A stretch of DNA of 64,000 nt from a virus: positions 62,001-126,000 of IMG/VR virus record IMGVR_UViG_3300025141_016305; one strand, 5' to 3'. Positions 16,019-26,460 of this stretch are shown in pieces (position 1 is the first letter of the stretch; every line of letters starts with the position of its first letter). Made by a program: the position numbers and the translations under genes. The notes under the pieces are model-generated. The model saw only the letters and a list, made by a program, of their open reading frames with translations, made no database searches and was not told the DNA's origin.

Positions 16019-17056
16019 TTAAACCTTTTTTATTATTCTTATCGGTACATCAATCGACTGCCCTGTCGTAACACCTACAACATTTATACTAGTGTCTATG
16101 TATTTGTAACTGGCAATAGATGCGCCGGATCCGTCGAATAAAGATATTGCAGCGGAAGAATCATTACCAAACTTATTGAATAAGGACATAGAATTTCTTA
16201 TATTGGGGGCAGCTTTAGGTCGGATACTCAGAACAGTGCCGAGTGGGCCGTCGAAACGCTCCACTTCTTTTGCACGATCTAAAGCGTCCGAGTCCATAGT
16301 TCTACTGATTTTCTTCCTCTTTCTTATATTTGCTCTGGGACCATATACTGTTCCTCTGGTATTGTCGCCCAAAGCAAAATAATATGTAGCCATAGAATCA
16401 TCATCCACAAATTGTGGTGCTAGCGCTGGTAACTCTCCGGAGCCAACATACTCACTTAACCTTATCAAGCGATGATCTACTCTTACCAAGAACGCTGTTT
16501 CCAACAGATCGGCAGGCATTTCATCAACAATGCTCAAGCCCGAAGATGATGCATCTCCTTGGATTCCTGTATCTACCGATATGCCTTTGCACAAATCATA
16601 TGGTGAATCGTCACCCAGTAAAACCCCCACTTTGGAACGACCTATGTTCGAAGCGTTGCCATTTGTTGTCGTGTTATAATCAGCAGTCAAAATGTAACCT
16701 TCCAAACTAAAACTTGTTCTTGCAGACATGTTACCAGCTATTTTTTGGCCGGTGCCTCCGTCACTTAACTTGAATGTCGGCATATATAATATATTGTTTC
16801 TATTGATTGTAACCAGCTTACTCTTCATAAGAGATGTGTTATTGGTAAAGGCTTCCAAAATTGGCGTCTGCATAACTTCAAGATCATAAAAGGCGGATCC
16901 ACTTGGGTGTGAAGAATTGTATATACCATAATTTATTTCTTCATCACCAAAAGCAAACTTAACAATCTTAAAATTTCCTTTTGCTAATCTTTGGCGGCCG
17001 GCGTCGGTGAGAACCGCGTCTAATATAATATCGCCCGAGTTATCTAAAAATGCCAT
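16019..17056 (-). CDS. Virion structural protein with LTxxGRxxLAxGxFK N-terminal domain
   Basis: 345 residues. The start MAFLDNSGDIILDAVLTDAG and the following RQRLAKGNFKIVKFAFGDEE match a protein type frequent in large marine phages, usually annotated only as structural. The same N-terminal pattern is found in the 278-residue protein at 23400. The rest is beta-rich with Gly/Ser loops. A clear AAAAAGGAG ribosome site precedes the ATG. The CTATTTATA element 30 bases upstream in the 101-base gap suggests a late promoter for this gene and the following paralogue pair. Confidence 0.75.
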   Translation of the reverse strand: MAFLDNSGDIILDAVLTDAGRQRLAKGNFKIVKFAFGDEEINYGIYNSSHPSGSAFYDLEVMQTPILEAFTNNTSLMKSKLVTINRNNILYMPTFKLSDGGTGQKIAGNMSARTSFSLEGYILTADYNTTTNGNASNIGRSKVGVLLGDDSPYDLCKGISVDTGIQGDASSSGLSIVDEMPADLLETAFLVRVDHRLIRLSEYVGSGELPALAPQFVDDDSMATYYFALGDNTRGTVYGPRANIRKRKKISRTMDSDALDRAKEVERFDGPLGTVLSIRPKAAPNIRNSMSLFNKFGNDSSAAISLFDGSGASIASYKYIDTSINVVGVTTGQSIDVPIRIIKKV

Positions 17057-17157
17057 TAATATACTCCTTTTTACACAAAATCAATTATAAATAGTATTTT
17101 ACCTCTAATAATTCTATTTTATTTTACTAACAAGACTTACAATTACTGTTCGCTTTG
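17057..17157 (-). promoter_or_regulatory. 101-base AT-rich gap with CTATTTATA late-promoter candidate
   Basis: This is one of the two longest gaps in the window. On the minus strand it is AT-rich and carries CTATTTATA at 17094-17086, 29 bases before the ATG at 17056, then AAAAAGGAG as ribosome site. I see no hairpin or T-run that would act as a terminator for the 1006-residue gene and no credible small frame. Confidence 0.4.
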
Positions 17158-20100
17158 CTATCCTATAATGTTACCGTCCTCATCTATCATGTTACCGTAT
17201 TGATCTCTTCTAATGACCGGGCCCGATCGGCCAGACACAACACCAATCACCGCCTCTTTTGGTGGCTCAGTTTTTCCGGTGGCTTTTCTGATCTGTTTTT
17301 GCAATTTCATAACTTCCTTTACAGTCTCCTGTTCAGCGTTTAAAACTAATTTTTTTTCTCTTTTAAATTTAAAATTAATATCTATTTTTTTACTAGTTGT
17401 TTTTGATTTAATCCTTAGCTTAAAATTCTTATCCCAAACTTTGCCTTTATCTTCTCCTGTTTCTAGATTTCGTTCTATAGGGTGGCCTATTTCGAAATTA
17501 TCTATACTTGGAGCGCTGGCGTAGAAATCTCTTAGCTGTTCTGGACTTACATTATCTAAATCAATATCGGGAAACGCGAGAGCGCGCTGTCTAAATGCTG
17601 GCTCTATTTTGATTATTTTTTGAAAATACATCGGATCTAAACTTCTAGGCTTCCTCAATTCTATCGCCTCCATATCTAAAAATATACCATTCTGATAGCT
17701 AACCATTCGGGCGCGGAAAACCTCTGTGGGATTTGAAATTCCGCCATCGTCGATGGCTCTGAAGCAAAAATAATATTGTTTATTGGGTTCAACTGAGAAA
17801 GATACAAAACCTGTTTTTCCTGTTGCGACTGTGCGAACAGATCTAGAATTCTTAAAATCTTGATAACTAGTTGGCAAATAATCTAAAACCAAAACTTCAA
17901 ATTGTGTTGGCAAACTATCAGACCCAAAACCTAATTTATCTTGGGCGGTTTTTCCTTGATTTTCTGCCATAAAATCATGGACTTCTCTGTCTGTCTCTTT
18001 TATTTTCACAACCTCTTCTGTGACCCGGCCGGCATTCGATTGCAATAAAACCGATATCTTATCATCTTTCCCTTGATATGGGAGAAACGTGACTTGAGGG
18101 AACATAGGGGGCTTATCAAAAACTGTAATTTGTTTTTCAAAAAAAGGTGTTTCTATTATATTGAATCGAGTGTTCGACAAGACAGTAACTTTGGTTTTAA
18201 GCAATGTTGGGCCAGGAGACGGAGAACTTGTGCCCTCTTCTTTCTTCTCTTGTTTTCCAGAATTATCAGCCTCTTTTTCTTTTTCTTCTAGTAATTCTGC
18301 TGCCTCTTCATCTGTATACTCTATTACTGCAATTGTACCATCCGGTTTTCTGACTGTTGCTTTTATCGGGGTGCCACTAAATTGATCATAAATAATCTCT
18401 ATTATTGTATATTGGTTTTCATCTGCTTCGTCTTTTGCAACAAATCTATCACCTCCTGCACTTGATGGCGCCGTTTGTGCCACCTGTGTTTCGCCAGAAG
18501 GTGTTGTATTGGGAAGTCTATATGCATAGTCTGTTGCAATTACAAAGTTAATTGCATTAACTCTATAGATGTATTTTTTACCGGTAATGATTTGTGTGTC
18601 TATAAAGTTTATTTCCAAAACTTCTCCACTATCTGAAAAATAAAAATCTTGCATAACTTCGTTGGTATTTGCATTTATTTTTTCGACGTGATAAGCTACA
18701 ATTTCTGAGTGTGCTTTTTTCCCTTCTAAAATCTCTGCGAATGTTCTTGTAAGGTTATTCTGCTTCACATATTTTCTGAGGTCGTTTAAAAATATTTGGC
18801 TTGAGATCGCATCTTCGAACTTTAATAATCTTTCAGGCTTGTCATCTCCGTAATGTCCTAAAGGATATTGAGCTTGGTTTGAGGCGTAACCTCCTCCTGT
18901 GGAGGATAGATGTTTTAGCTTTTGTTCAAAGTTCATCCATGTTCTGCCTCTTATGCCTGATCGAAAGCGATCGTTTAGAGTTTGTTCCTTGGGGGCAGAA
19001 TTCTTATAATAAATCGTCTCGTCATTAACTTGAGCAAACACTCTATCACGGGCCGGCCAATCATTATTTATCGGAGATATTAAGTCTAACAAATGGCGAT
19101 CCATTTTTGTATTTCTTAAAAATTGTGCAATTGTATTATCCTGTTTTGTATTTATCGCAATAGATACCGAGTTTGCTGCAGTATATTCTAGCTCGGAGTT
19201 TGCCTCTGTGAATAGTTCCACCTTATCGCTAGTAAATTTGTGCACAGTTTCTGATGGTGCTTGTTCCTGTTCTGAGTTGTTTGGTGTTAGAACCGTATCA
19301 TTGTCTGCTTTTTTTGATTTACTTTTTTTATTAAAAATCTCGTATAATGACGGTATTTGATATTCGTCTCTAACTTCGTTTCCAAGCTTGTCCGATAATA
19401 CTACTCTATTTTCAGATAAAGAAATATCAACTACATTAAAGCCAGGAGAGTGAAGGTTCTGTGTCTCCTTCTCTGATATCGGCAGACCTGCTTCAAAAAC
19501 AGAATCGCAATAATAGGGCATTGTATTAAATAAGCCAAACCTATATTCTCTATGCTTATTCTCGTCATAATATGCAGATGACTTGCCGTACATATAAACA
19601 TCAAAAAATATACCGGGCTGGTTTCTAAAATCTCGATAATTTTCTGTTTTAAATTTAGTCCAATATGCATCTAAAGTGACATCGAACATTGTAATAAAAT
19701 CTAAATTTGTGGCAGAATCATCGGTACGAGTTGCACCCATCTTTACATCAAAAGGTATTCCAAGATCTCTTCTTTCGTCTTCATCACCATTCAAAGTGTT
19801 AAGAAATTTTAAAGGATTTTCCTGATACCACATACTGAGGTTGCTAGCTCGGAAATAATCCATTTCCAGTTGTTGCAGTGTAGATCTTTTGCTTTTTATA
19901 ATCGCGGTGGCCGTTCTGATTCCTTCAGCCGGTTGAGGTATCGGTGAAGATATAAAGTATTCTTCATTAACCATCGATATAGTTCTATCTGCGCTGTTCA
20001 CTGGCTCGTGGGGGTCGATTGTTTCCGAAACGTAAAACGCTTCGACTCGGACTTGCGCTTGTTGAACCTCGTCTAAATCTGGATCAATAGTCGGGGGCGT

Positions 20101-20178
20101 ATTCTGACCCGGGACAGTCTCTGCCACTTCGGCCAAAGGCTCTAAATCTAAATCTTTACATGGGTCTGTTATAGACAT
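17158..20178 (-). CDS. Large virion protein with fibronectin-III-like segments
   Basis: 1006 residues. Two stretches look like fibronectin type III or similar beta-sandwich modules: around 520-545 (GKKYIYRVNAINFV) and around 790-825 (KQYYFCFRAIDDGGISNPTE), the latter with the Tyr-x-Phe-x-x-x-A-x-D/N-x-x-G pattern of such domains. A charged Glu/Lys linker (about 620-650) separates domains. The N-terminus is acidic and the C-terminus is basic with KTTSKKIDINFKFKREKK near 950. It sits in the late block between the 1061- and 345-residue structural proteins. A tail-associated or host-contact role is likely; no family name is justified. Confidence 0.7.
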   Translation of the reverse strand: MSITDPCKDLDLEPLAEVAETVPGQNTPPTIDPDLDEVQQAQVRVEAFYVSETIDPHEPVNSADRTISMVNEEYFISSPIPQPAEGIRTATAIIKSKRSTLQQLEMDYFRASNLSMWYQENPLKFLNTLNGDEDERRDLGIPFDVKMGATRTDDSATNLDFITMFDVTLDAYWTKFKTENYRDFRNQPGIFFDVYMYGKSSAYYDENKHREYRFGLFNTMPYYCDSVFEAGLPISEKETQNLHSPGFNVVDISLSENRVVLSDKLGNEVRDEYQIPSLYEIFNKKSKSKKADNDTVLTPNNSEQEQAPSETVHKFTSDKVELFTEANSELEYTAANSVSIAINTKQDNTIAQFLRNTKMDRHLLDLISPINNDWPARDRVFAQVNDETIYYKNSAPKEQTLNDRFRSGIRGRTWMNFEQKLKHLSSTGGGYASNQAQYPLGHYGDDKPERLLKFEDAISSQIFLNDLRKYVKQNNLTRTFAEILEGKKAHSEIVAYHVEKINANTNEVMQDFYFSDSGEVLEINFIDTQIITGKKYIYRVNAINFVIATDYAYRLPNTTPSGETQVAQTAPSSAGGDRFVAKDEADENQYTIIEIIYDQFSGTPIKATVRKPDGTIAVIEYTDEEAAELLEEKEKEADNSGKQEKKEEGTSSPSPGPTLLKTKVTVLSNTRFNIIETPFFEKQITVFDKPPMFPQVTFLPYQGKDDKISVLLQSNAGRVTEEVVKIKETDREVHDFMAENQGKTAQDKLGFGSDSLPTQFEVLVLDYLPTSYQDFKNSRSVRTVATGKTGFVSFSVEPNKQYYFCFRAIDDGGISNPTEVFRARMVSYQNGIFLDMEAIELRKPRSLDPMYFQKIIKIEPAFRQRALAFPDIDLDNVSPEQLRDFYASAPSIDNFEIGHPIERNLETGEDKGKVWDKNFKLRIKSKTTSKKIDINFKFKREKKLVLNAEQETVKEVMKLQKQIRKATGKTEPPKEAVIGVVSGRSGPVIRRDQYGNMIDEDGNIIG

Positions 20179-20194
20179 AATATATTACTCACCT

Positions 20195-23100
20195 TTAAGA
20201 TGTTAAAAAAACGTTATTAACAAGAACGCCCAAATTATTGCCCGCAACTTTAGGTACATATTGTATCAATGCAATAGTGCCCGCTACTGGAGCTTGTTTT
20301 ATCGGAACTCCAGACTTTTTGCCTGGCTGTATTTCTAGGGGTTCTAGTTTATTTTCCTCGAATAATCCCTTTGCTTTATCAGCAGCTTTAACTGATTTGG
20401 AAACCTGATCCTTGCCAGTGTTTGCGATTGATTTCCAATCTCTACTTCCTTTTGATATATTAGTTAAAGTATTTAAATCATTACTAATTTTTTGCATATC
20501 ATCATGTATGCTCCCTAGCAAATCTATCGTAAGTACATTCGACTTATATTCGCTTGTTATTGATTTTATAAATTCTTTTCTTTCTGGTTCTTTCAGTGCG
20601 GCTTCGCAAAGAACCTTCTCTAACTCTAGGCTTAGTTTTTCCGGTGACCTAAGCTTTGTAGGAGTGTTTGATTCTTTCCTTTGTTGGGCCTTTTTTAGTC
20701 TTTGGTTTGACTTTGGCAAACTATAGCTTATTGTTGCTCCTAGCTGTTTCTCTAGCGACTGCTTTCCTGTCAAAGAATCGGGCTTAAAAACGCTAGTTTT
20801 AGGAGTCAAAGATCCTTTAGTGTCGCTTTGATCATGCAATGTCGACATTAATTGTGCAGAAAGAGAATTATATCTATTTGTAGCTGTGATCCCAGGGTTT
20901 AAAGAAACAGCGGGAAACCTAACGGCTTGATTTGCGGTTACTGTAAAATAAAAAGCTGGAGCGATCGAGACAGCTGGGACAATTGTCGATGGAAAACATG
21001 TGTGTATCGATGTTGCAATAGCCGGTGTCCTATTTAAGTCTCCGTAATAACTTTGTTGATTTTGTTGTGCTGTGACGAGTGCGGTAGCGATCGTCCCAAC
21101 TGCAGTTGCAGCGGTGGCTGCCATACTAATTGGAGGCGGCTGAGGTTGAGTTTTTATCGGAGGTTCATACAATATTTCTGCACCCGTAAGAGCTGTCACA
21201 ACTTCTGGGATTTGTGCGGACAAACTTATAATTCCAGGAGTTAAATTTGGAGACAAACTCCTTAAAATTGATGCTGTGTTAATATCTGCCTCTGCATCTC
21301 CGGTCATACTTTTAACTATCTCATCACTAACATCTATTTGGCCATCGACTGCGATTTGATTTACAGCTGACTCCAACCTATTACACATATCTGTAAATCT
21401 TTCTATTCCCCCAGGAAGAACAGAAGAGGGGTGTATTAAGTTGCGCAAGTTTTCTTTCAAAGTTTCTAAATCCCCGGAACCTTTAAAGATTATTTCATAA
21501 CACGATACAAAAGTATCGATTATGCTATTTATTTTCGTCTCCATATTTCTTTCTGTCGATTGCCTAAATTTGCTTGTATATTCATTTTTCATAGGATCAA
21601 AACTACCCACTGACACTAATTCCTCTTTGCTTTCGACACTTTCCGACCTTCTCGCGATGCCGTCTTCAGAGTTATCATCATGCTGACCTAGGGACTGCTC
21701 TTTTACTGAAAGGATGAACGATCTCTCTTGGGTTGTTGTATATTTACTAGGAATGTTTGCATATCTCGCGTACTCTGTTAAGCCAATTCTAGCTGTTTTG
21801 AAGGCGGTAAATCTTTCTTTTATTGTCTTTTTTATTCCATCGATTATATCCATATCTAACACATACTTATAGTTCCCGAAATTAACATTGTTATATAAGT
21901 CGAAATCCTTTAAAAGAAATGATCTATAAAATTTTTTACCAATCTCCGATGGATCTTGTCTTAGATTCAACTCTTGCATGTATGCGTATTTTGTTTCCTT
22001 TTTTAACAAAACCCTAGGAGTAGAGCCCAGTATGTTGTCAGCAGTATCTATTAAACAAGTAGGCTCTCTTTCGGTTTCGTGAATTTCATACTCTGGAACA
22101 CCTGCTGCATTTGCACTAGTTGGTGAGTTTGTCATTCTTACTCTGCTAACTTTAAATCTTAAATGTTTGGTGCGATCTACAAACTCCTCAATTAAACTTG
22201 CATTAGGCTTGTCTGCTGAGAGGTGATATTCAAAAAGCCACCCTAAAGGCGAGTTTAAAGAAAGAAGGTTCCCATACTCCAAACTAAAACCTACGCCATG
22301 GTGAGATTCAGCTGATCTGATAGGTATTGTTAATCCATCGTTAGTTGTTTCATTAGCTGTTTCGACTCTGATAAAATGAGTTACTGCCGAAATTAAAATA
22401 TTAGATTTATTTAATTGAGAATAATACAAACATGCTCGCTTTTTTGCATTCCTAGCTTTGTCTATATTGTCAGAGAACGATAATATACTGTTGTCAGTAA
22501 CTTGCAATTTTCGCACCTGCTTCGCAAGATCTCCACCGGTTGACTCGGAAGTGGCATCTAATGTTGAAAATTCATACGGCATAGAACCATTGAAGCCAGA
22601 TGCAAACCCTTCATCATCAATGTGACCCGGGGCGGAGACTTTTATGTATGAAACCTTTTTAGAATTAAGGGGTGGGCCCATGGAATCTGGATGGTCAGCA
22701 TAGCCGGCCATCCAACCCACATATTCAATCCCTCCGACCTTTGGGCCCGGTTTAGACGGCGAATGATAATGTGCGGGTCCAAAATACGGTGTCCCGTCTA
22801 GGGAATATAAAATATCAACCGTCTTTGGCACTCTCAACCTTCCACTCTTTACTTCGAAAAGAGCATCGAACGTCGCGTTGCCTCCCAAGCCCAACAATCC
22901 ATCAGGAACTTGGTATTCAGACGCGAGGGCTTGCATGTCCAAGTGAACAAAGCCAAATATAAAATGCGCCATCGTTGCCTTTGGCAGAGCATCAATATCA
23001 ACTTCAAAGTAAAGATTATTAACCATGGTTCCATTAAAGGAGTCGATATCAGATACCGAACCAACATAATCCTGTTGCAGTATTTCAGACAAAGAGATCT

Positions 23101-23380
23101 CTGCCATTTCATAGCTGTTCTTTAGAGCAGTAAGATCACTTTGAGATGAAAACCTAGTTTCTGGATTCATCATTCGCAACGCGGAGTTCTTTTGAGATTC
23201 AGGCACCAAGAGAAAGAATATCTTTATATATTGCTTAAAACGACTGCTGCCAATCCAAGATGAACTATCATTATTATCTTTAGTTGATAGAAATGATTGG
23301 ATTGTTATCTTGTCTTGACCAACAACAATCCTTTTTGTTCTCAATACTGGAAATATGTCAAAACTATCTATTAAGGACAT
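20195..23380 (-). CDS. Large virion structural protein (1061 residues)
   Basis: 1061 residues, not recognised. The N-terminal 280 residues are beta-rich with many Gly and Pro. Residues 470-740 are more helical and charged. An Ala/Pro-rich stretch (about 745-775, PPISMAATAATAV) could be a hydrophobic hinge, and the C-terminal 200 residues are Lys-rich and helical. A virion role is inferred from its place among structural genes and its size. It starts 19 bases after the 278-residue gene and ends 16 bases before the 1006-residue gene. Confidence 0.7.
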   Translation of the reverse strand: MSLIDSFDIFPVLRTKRIVVGQDKITIQSFLSTKDNNDSSSWIGSSRFKQYIKIFFLLVPESQKNSALRMMNPETRFSSQSDLTALKNSYEMAEISLSEILQQDYVGSVSDIDSFNGTMVNNLYFEVDIDALPKATMAHFIFGFVHLDMQALASEYQVPDGLLGLGGNATFDALFEVKSGRLRVPKTVDILYSLDGTPYFGPAHYHSPSKPGPKVGGIEYVGWMAGYADHPDSMGPPLNSKKVSYIKVSAPGHIDDEGFASGFNGSMPYEFSTLDATSESTGGDLAKQVRKLQVTDNSILSFSDNIDKARNAKKRACLYYSQLNKSNILISAVTHFIRVETANETTNDGLTIPIRSAESHHGVGFSLEYGNLLSLNSPLGWLFEYHLSADKPNASLIEEFVDRTKHLRFKVSRVRMTNSPTSANAAGVPEYEIHETEREPTCLIDTADNILGSTPRVLLKKETKYAYMQELNLRQDPSEIGKKFYRSFLLKDFDLYNNVNFGNYKYVLDMDIIDGIKKTIKERFTAFKTARIGLTEYARYANIPSKYTTTQERSFILSVKEQSLGQHDDNSEDGIARRSESVESKEELVSVGSFDPMKNEYTSKFRQSTERNMETKINSIIDTFVSCYEIIFKGSGDLETLKENLRNLIHPSSVLPGGIERFTDMCNRLESAVNQIAVDGQIDVSDEIVKSMTGDAEADINTASILRSLSPNLTPGIISLSAQIPEVVTALTGAEILYEPPIKTQPQPPPISMAATAATAVGTIATALVTAQQNQQSYYGDLNRTPAIATSIHTCFPSTIVPAVSIAPAFYFTVTANQAVRFPAVSLNPGITATNRYNSLSAQLMSTLHDQSDTKGSLTPKTSVFKPDSLTGKQSLEKQLGATISYSLPKSNQRLKKAQQRKESNTPTKLRSPEKLSLELEKVLCEAALKEPERKEFIKSITSEYKSNVLTIDLLGSIHDDMQKISNDLNTLTNISKGSRDWKSIANTGKDQVSKSVKAADKAKGLFEENKLEPLEIQPGKKSGVPIKQAPVAGTIALIQYVPKVAGNNLGVLVNNVFLTS

Positions 23381-23399
23381 TTATTAATCTGTCTCCTGC

Positions 23400-24236
23400 T
23401 TAAACATTAGTGTTTTTATCTTTTTCTTGTAACTCTATCAAATCTATCGCATCGTCGACGTAAATGTTAAAAAACTTAAATATCTCTTCTCTGTCATCTA
23501 TTGGTATAAATACACCAGAACCTTTGCTAGTTTCTTTTAATATTTCTATTTCAAAATTTTCATCACCAAAAAGCGTACTATATTCTTCAACGTCTATTAC
23601 TAAATCTTCTTTATGTTTTTTGATTTTACTATTATCAGTAAATGTGACAACATCAGTTGTTAAGTCTATAAAAGAACTAGGTAAAACCGGTGGTGCCGTA
23701 TTGTTTGTTTCTGTTCTATCTACAATATAAGTATATTCTGGGTTTATTGTTATTTGCGGGGTACTGTTTATGACTCCGCTTGTGTGTAATACTTCTCCGC
23801 TACTGTGTAAATATGTTAAAGATCCTGTTATAGGGGCGCCATAGCTTTTAAGCGAAAAACTTGGAGCTGTCTGAGTTCCAAGATTACAAGATCCCAAAGG
23901 GTACTTTAATATTCTATCATTTTCTATAGGGTCTGAATATCTAGATATTTGATTAAAGACCCCTCTCTTTTCTTGTTTGATTAGTTCTGACTGATAATCA
24001 TAACTTGTCTCTATTCCTGTTGTCAAATACTGGTTCTTTAATCTAATGTCGTCTTTTATTCTTTGCTCTATATCGTTTTGGATCTCTTCTTTTCCTGTAT
24101 AAGATAAATCATATATTATATCGTCGTCGAAAAATTGATAATACACGGGCTTAAATGCGCCGCGGGCGAGAAGACTCCTGCCGAAGCGCGTTAGCTCTAT
24201 ATCAATAACTTCTTCTTTCTTGTTAAAAAAGCCCAT
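23400..24236 (-). CDS. Virion protein with LTxxGRxxLAxGxFK N-terminal domain
   Basis: 278 residues. The N-terminal 45 residues (IELTRFGRSLLARGAFKPVY, then QFFDDDIIYD) repeat the pattern at the start of the 345-residue protein at 16019: LT-x-x-GR-x-x-LA-x-G-x-FK, then an aromatic and Asp-Asp/Glu-x-Ile-x-Tyr. The shared domain may be a docking module in one virion substructure. The middle is Thr/Ser-rich and the C-terminus is acidic (IDLIELQEKDKN). It overlaps the upstream 723-residue gene by one base. Similar short proteins occur in large phages without an assigned role. Confidence 0.7.
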   Translation of the reverse strand: MGFFNKKEEVIDIELTRFGRSLLARGAFKPVYYQFFDDDIIYDLSYTGKEEIQNDIEQRIKDDIRLKNQYLTTGIETSYDYQSELIKQEKRGVFNQISRYSDPIENDRILKYPLGSCNLGTQTAPSFSLKSYGAPITGSLTYLHSSGEVLHTSGVINSTPQITINPEYTYIVDRTETNNTAPPVLPSSFIDLTTDVVTFTDNSKIKKHKEDLVIDVEEYSTLFGDENFEIEILKETSKGSGVFIPIDDREEIFKFFNIYVDDAIDLIELQEKDKNTNV

Positions 24237-26407
24237 TACTGCTTATATCCTAGCCCATAAAAATCAACTTTACTTTCAAGTTTAATTAGTTCTACAAAAG
24301 AAAAGTAATCATAAGGCCAGTTATATGCTACCCTAGAATTAAAGCCGGCTTGGCCATTTATAATATCAACCACGCTCTTGCCACCTTGGCGAAATCTTTC
24401 AAAATGATGTATAGGGTCAATAGACTTTTTTACCAAGTATTGATAATCACTAATTCCCCTATACTTACACTTAAAAACAATCCACCTCACTTCCTTCTCT
24501 AAAAATTCTCTTGGACTTTCATAAGTCGAATGATTGCCGCCGGCGCCCATAATATTGAGAATAGTAGAATCTAAGATATGAGAACAATAAACAGAGTCTG
24601 GATTGTTGAATGTCATTGGATTAGAATATTGTGTATGCGCTGTGGATTCTGGACTTTCTGGGTATAAATTTTGCCACATATTTGATAAATCAGTTGCATT
24701 TAACTTTGCATTAAATTCAAAGAAATATATCATAAACGGTTCAATATCTTCTATTGCCAAAAAGTCAAAAGAAGGTGGCAAAATATATCGTTGCATCATT
24801 CTTAACTGATAGGCGATACTATCTACTGCATTTGTCCCTGCCATCGACGACTTTCTTTCGTAATCTTTTATCAATGCGAAAATATCATCCCTGTCTGCCA
24901 TTGTAGATGCTTGCGTGATGTAGTCATCCAAAGCTCGATTATTTAATTTTTTTGCCTTAGCAAAGTGTTTTTTATTCAACTCAAAAAATTTAACTTTGCA
25001 ATCCTTGGTCGTATAATAAGGTATTGCAAGAACCGCCTCTTTTACTGTTTTTTCAAATGCCAATTGACCTAGTTTAATAGTCTTTCTGGTGCTGGTGGAT
25101 TGCCTTAATAGACCTTTCTTTTTTCTAGGGTCGAGTTGAGTTCTTGGTTGTTCTTTTAAGAATCCAACTGCTGATGCTAAGCCGTAAGCTCCCTGGTCTT
25201 GTATTCTTAAATAATACCCTTTGCTTCCTGTAGTGGGTACTCCGTATTGATGCCACATTCCCGTTGAAGAAGTCACCATATTTATTGAGCTTGTGGCATT
25301 TAACATAAAATAATCATTCCATGAGCCACGCTCACGATACGGCGAACCTTTAACCTTCATTGTAGTTTGACCACCGGCAACGATATCATCGTTATTAGCA
25401 CTTACATTAGCTATCACTGTTGTTTCCGCATCAGCAAAGTCATGTATGGGGGTTTCCCATTTGGGCTGGATTACCCACCTGTATCCGAAATCTGCAAAGT
25501 CGCTATCTTCTCCTGTTACAGCACTAGCTTTGGTCGTGCCAAAGGGATCTTGACGGTGATATTTATCACGATCTAACTTTACAATTGTATTAAAATTCAA
25601 GGAGGCACCCACGCCCATAGAAGCAGAATAGTTCAGTTTTCCAACATCTATGCTCGGGGAATCCGCATTTAAGAATAAACTAAAATTTTGATAGGAAGCT
25701 GTTAAGTTATTAACAATCTCTGGTGCGGAATAAAACCTTGTTTCTGGTGGTGTAAATGTTAATTCCACATATGGCATCGCGTTTTGGTCCAAATACGGCG
25801 GGACGTATGGCATGTGTCCGTGTTGTTTTGTATGAGTTGTATAAGAATATTTGACAGTGGAGCCGTCCATTTGTTCAGTTCCGCCGTCCGTAATGGGTAT
25901 AATTCTTTTTGTGTCGTTTGCATCACAAGGGGGCCCAAAAGCAGAATGTCTATCATACATCATAAAGTTATTATTCTCTATATATACCCTCATCTTATAT
26001 TGTTTATCGGCAACAAGTTGTGCCTTTACCGGAGGTGACACGAGAGTTTGAAGGCTTTCATCTTCTAAGAAAAAGGAAACTGTTTCTGCTGCAAAATTAT
26101 TAAATGCAGATCTAAAGGGGAGCATTGCGTAAGTGAATGCTGCAGCATTCGTGCTAAAATCTAATTGAAGTTGCCGCGGGACACTATAGTCGTTAAGATT
26201 ACCAAATCTAAACGGCCTTTCAATTACCATATTGAAGAGCCTATTACCATACAACAAACTAGCAGATGTATGAGGCTCGTTATCATAAAGCCTTTCGTCA
26301 AACATGGATTCGATATTTAGTATATTATCAAACGTATACCTTTTTATCGGCATTGATGCTGTGGCAAATCTAAAATGTGATCCACGTGCTTTTCTGTTAC
26401 TTGCCAT
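24236..26407 (-). CDS. Virion structural protein (723 residues)
   Basis: 723 residues, not recognised. It begins with a basic segment (ASNRKARGSHFRFA) and continues as an aromatic, Asn-rich, beta-type protein; about 430-530 is helical and basic. The C-terminal 100 residues contain Tyr/Phe/Trp-rich stretches such as NWPYDYFSF. The gene comes directly after the giant 3357-residue gene, across a 53-base gap, and has an AAAGGA ribosome site. Its stop overlaps the next start by one base. It probably works together with the giant protein in the baseplate periphery or fibre network; this is inference from position. Confidence 0.7.
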   Translation of the reverse strand: MASNRKARGSHFRFATASMPIKRYTFDNILNIESMFDERLYDNEPHTSASLLYGNRLFNMVIERPFRFGNLNDYSVPRQLQLDFSTNAAAFTYAMLPFRSAFNNFAAETVSFFLEDESLQTLVSPPVKAQLVADKQYKMRVYIENNNFMMYDRHSAFGPPCDANDTKRIIPITDGGTEQMDGSTVKYSYTTHTKQHGHMPYVPPYLDQNAMPYVELTFTPPETRFYSAPEIVNNLTASYQNFSLFLNADSPSIDVGKLNYSASMGVGASLNFNTIVKLDRDKYHRQDPFGTTKASAVTGEDSDFADFGYRWVIQPKWETPIHDFADAETTVIANVSANNDDIVAGGQTTMKVKGSPYRERGSWNDYFMLNATSSINMVTSSTGMWHQYGVPTTGSKGYYLRIQDQGAYGLASAVGFLKEQPRTQLDPRKKKGLLRQSTSTRKTIKLGQLAFEKTVKEAVLAIPYYTTKDCKVKFFELNKKHFAKAKKLNNRALDDYITQASTMADRDDIFALIKDYERKSSMAGTNAVDSIAYQLRMMQRYILPPSFDFLAIEDIEPFMIYFFEFNAKLNATDLSNMWQNLYPESPESTAHTQYSNPMTFNNPDSVYCSHILDSTILNIMGAGGNHSTYESPREFLEKEVRWIVFKCKYRGISDYQYLVKKSIDPIHHFERFRQGGKSVVDIINGQAGFNSRVAYNWPYDYFSFVELIKLESKVDFYGLGYKQ

Positions 26408-26460
26408 AATAAAATTCCTTTTCCAAAATCAAAATTTACCCAATACGAACACTCAAGGGA
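26408..26460 (-). other. 53-base gap after the giant LamG gene
   Basis: AT-rich, with AAAGGA as ribosome site for the 723-residue gene. I see no CTATTTATA element, no sigma70 promoter and no hairpin with a T-run in it. Confidence 0.4.
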
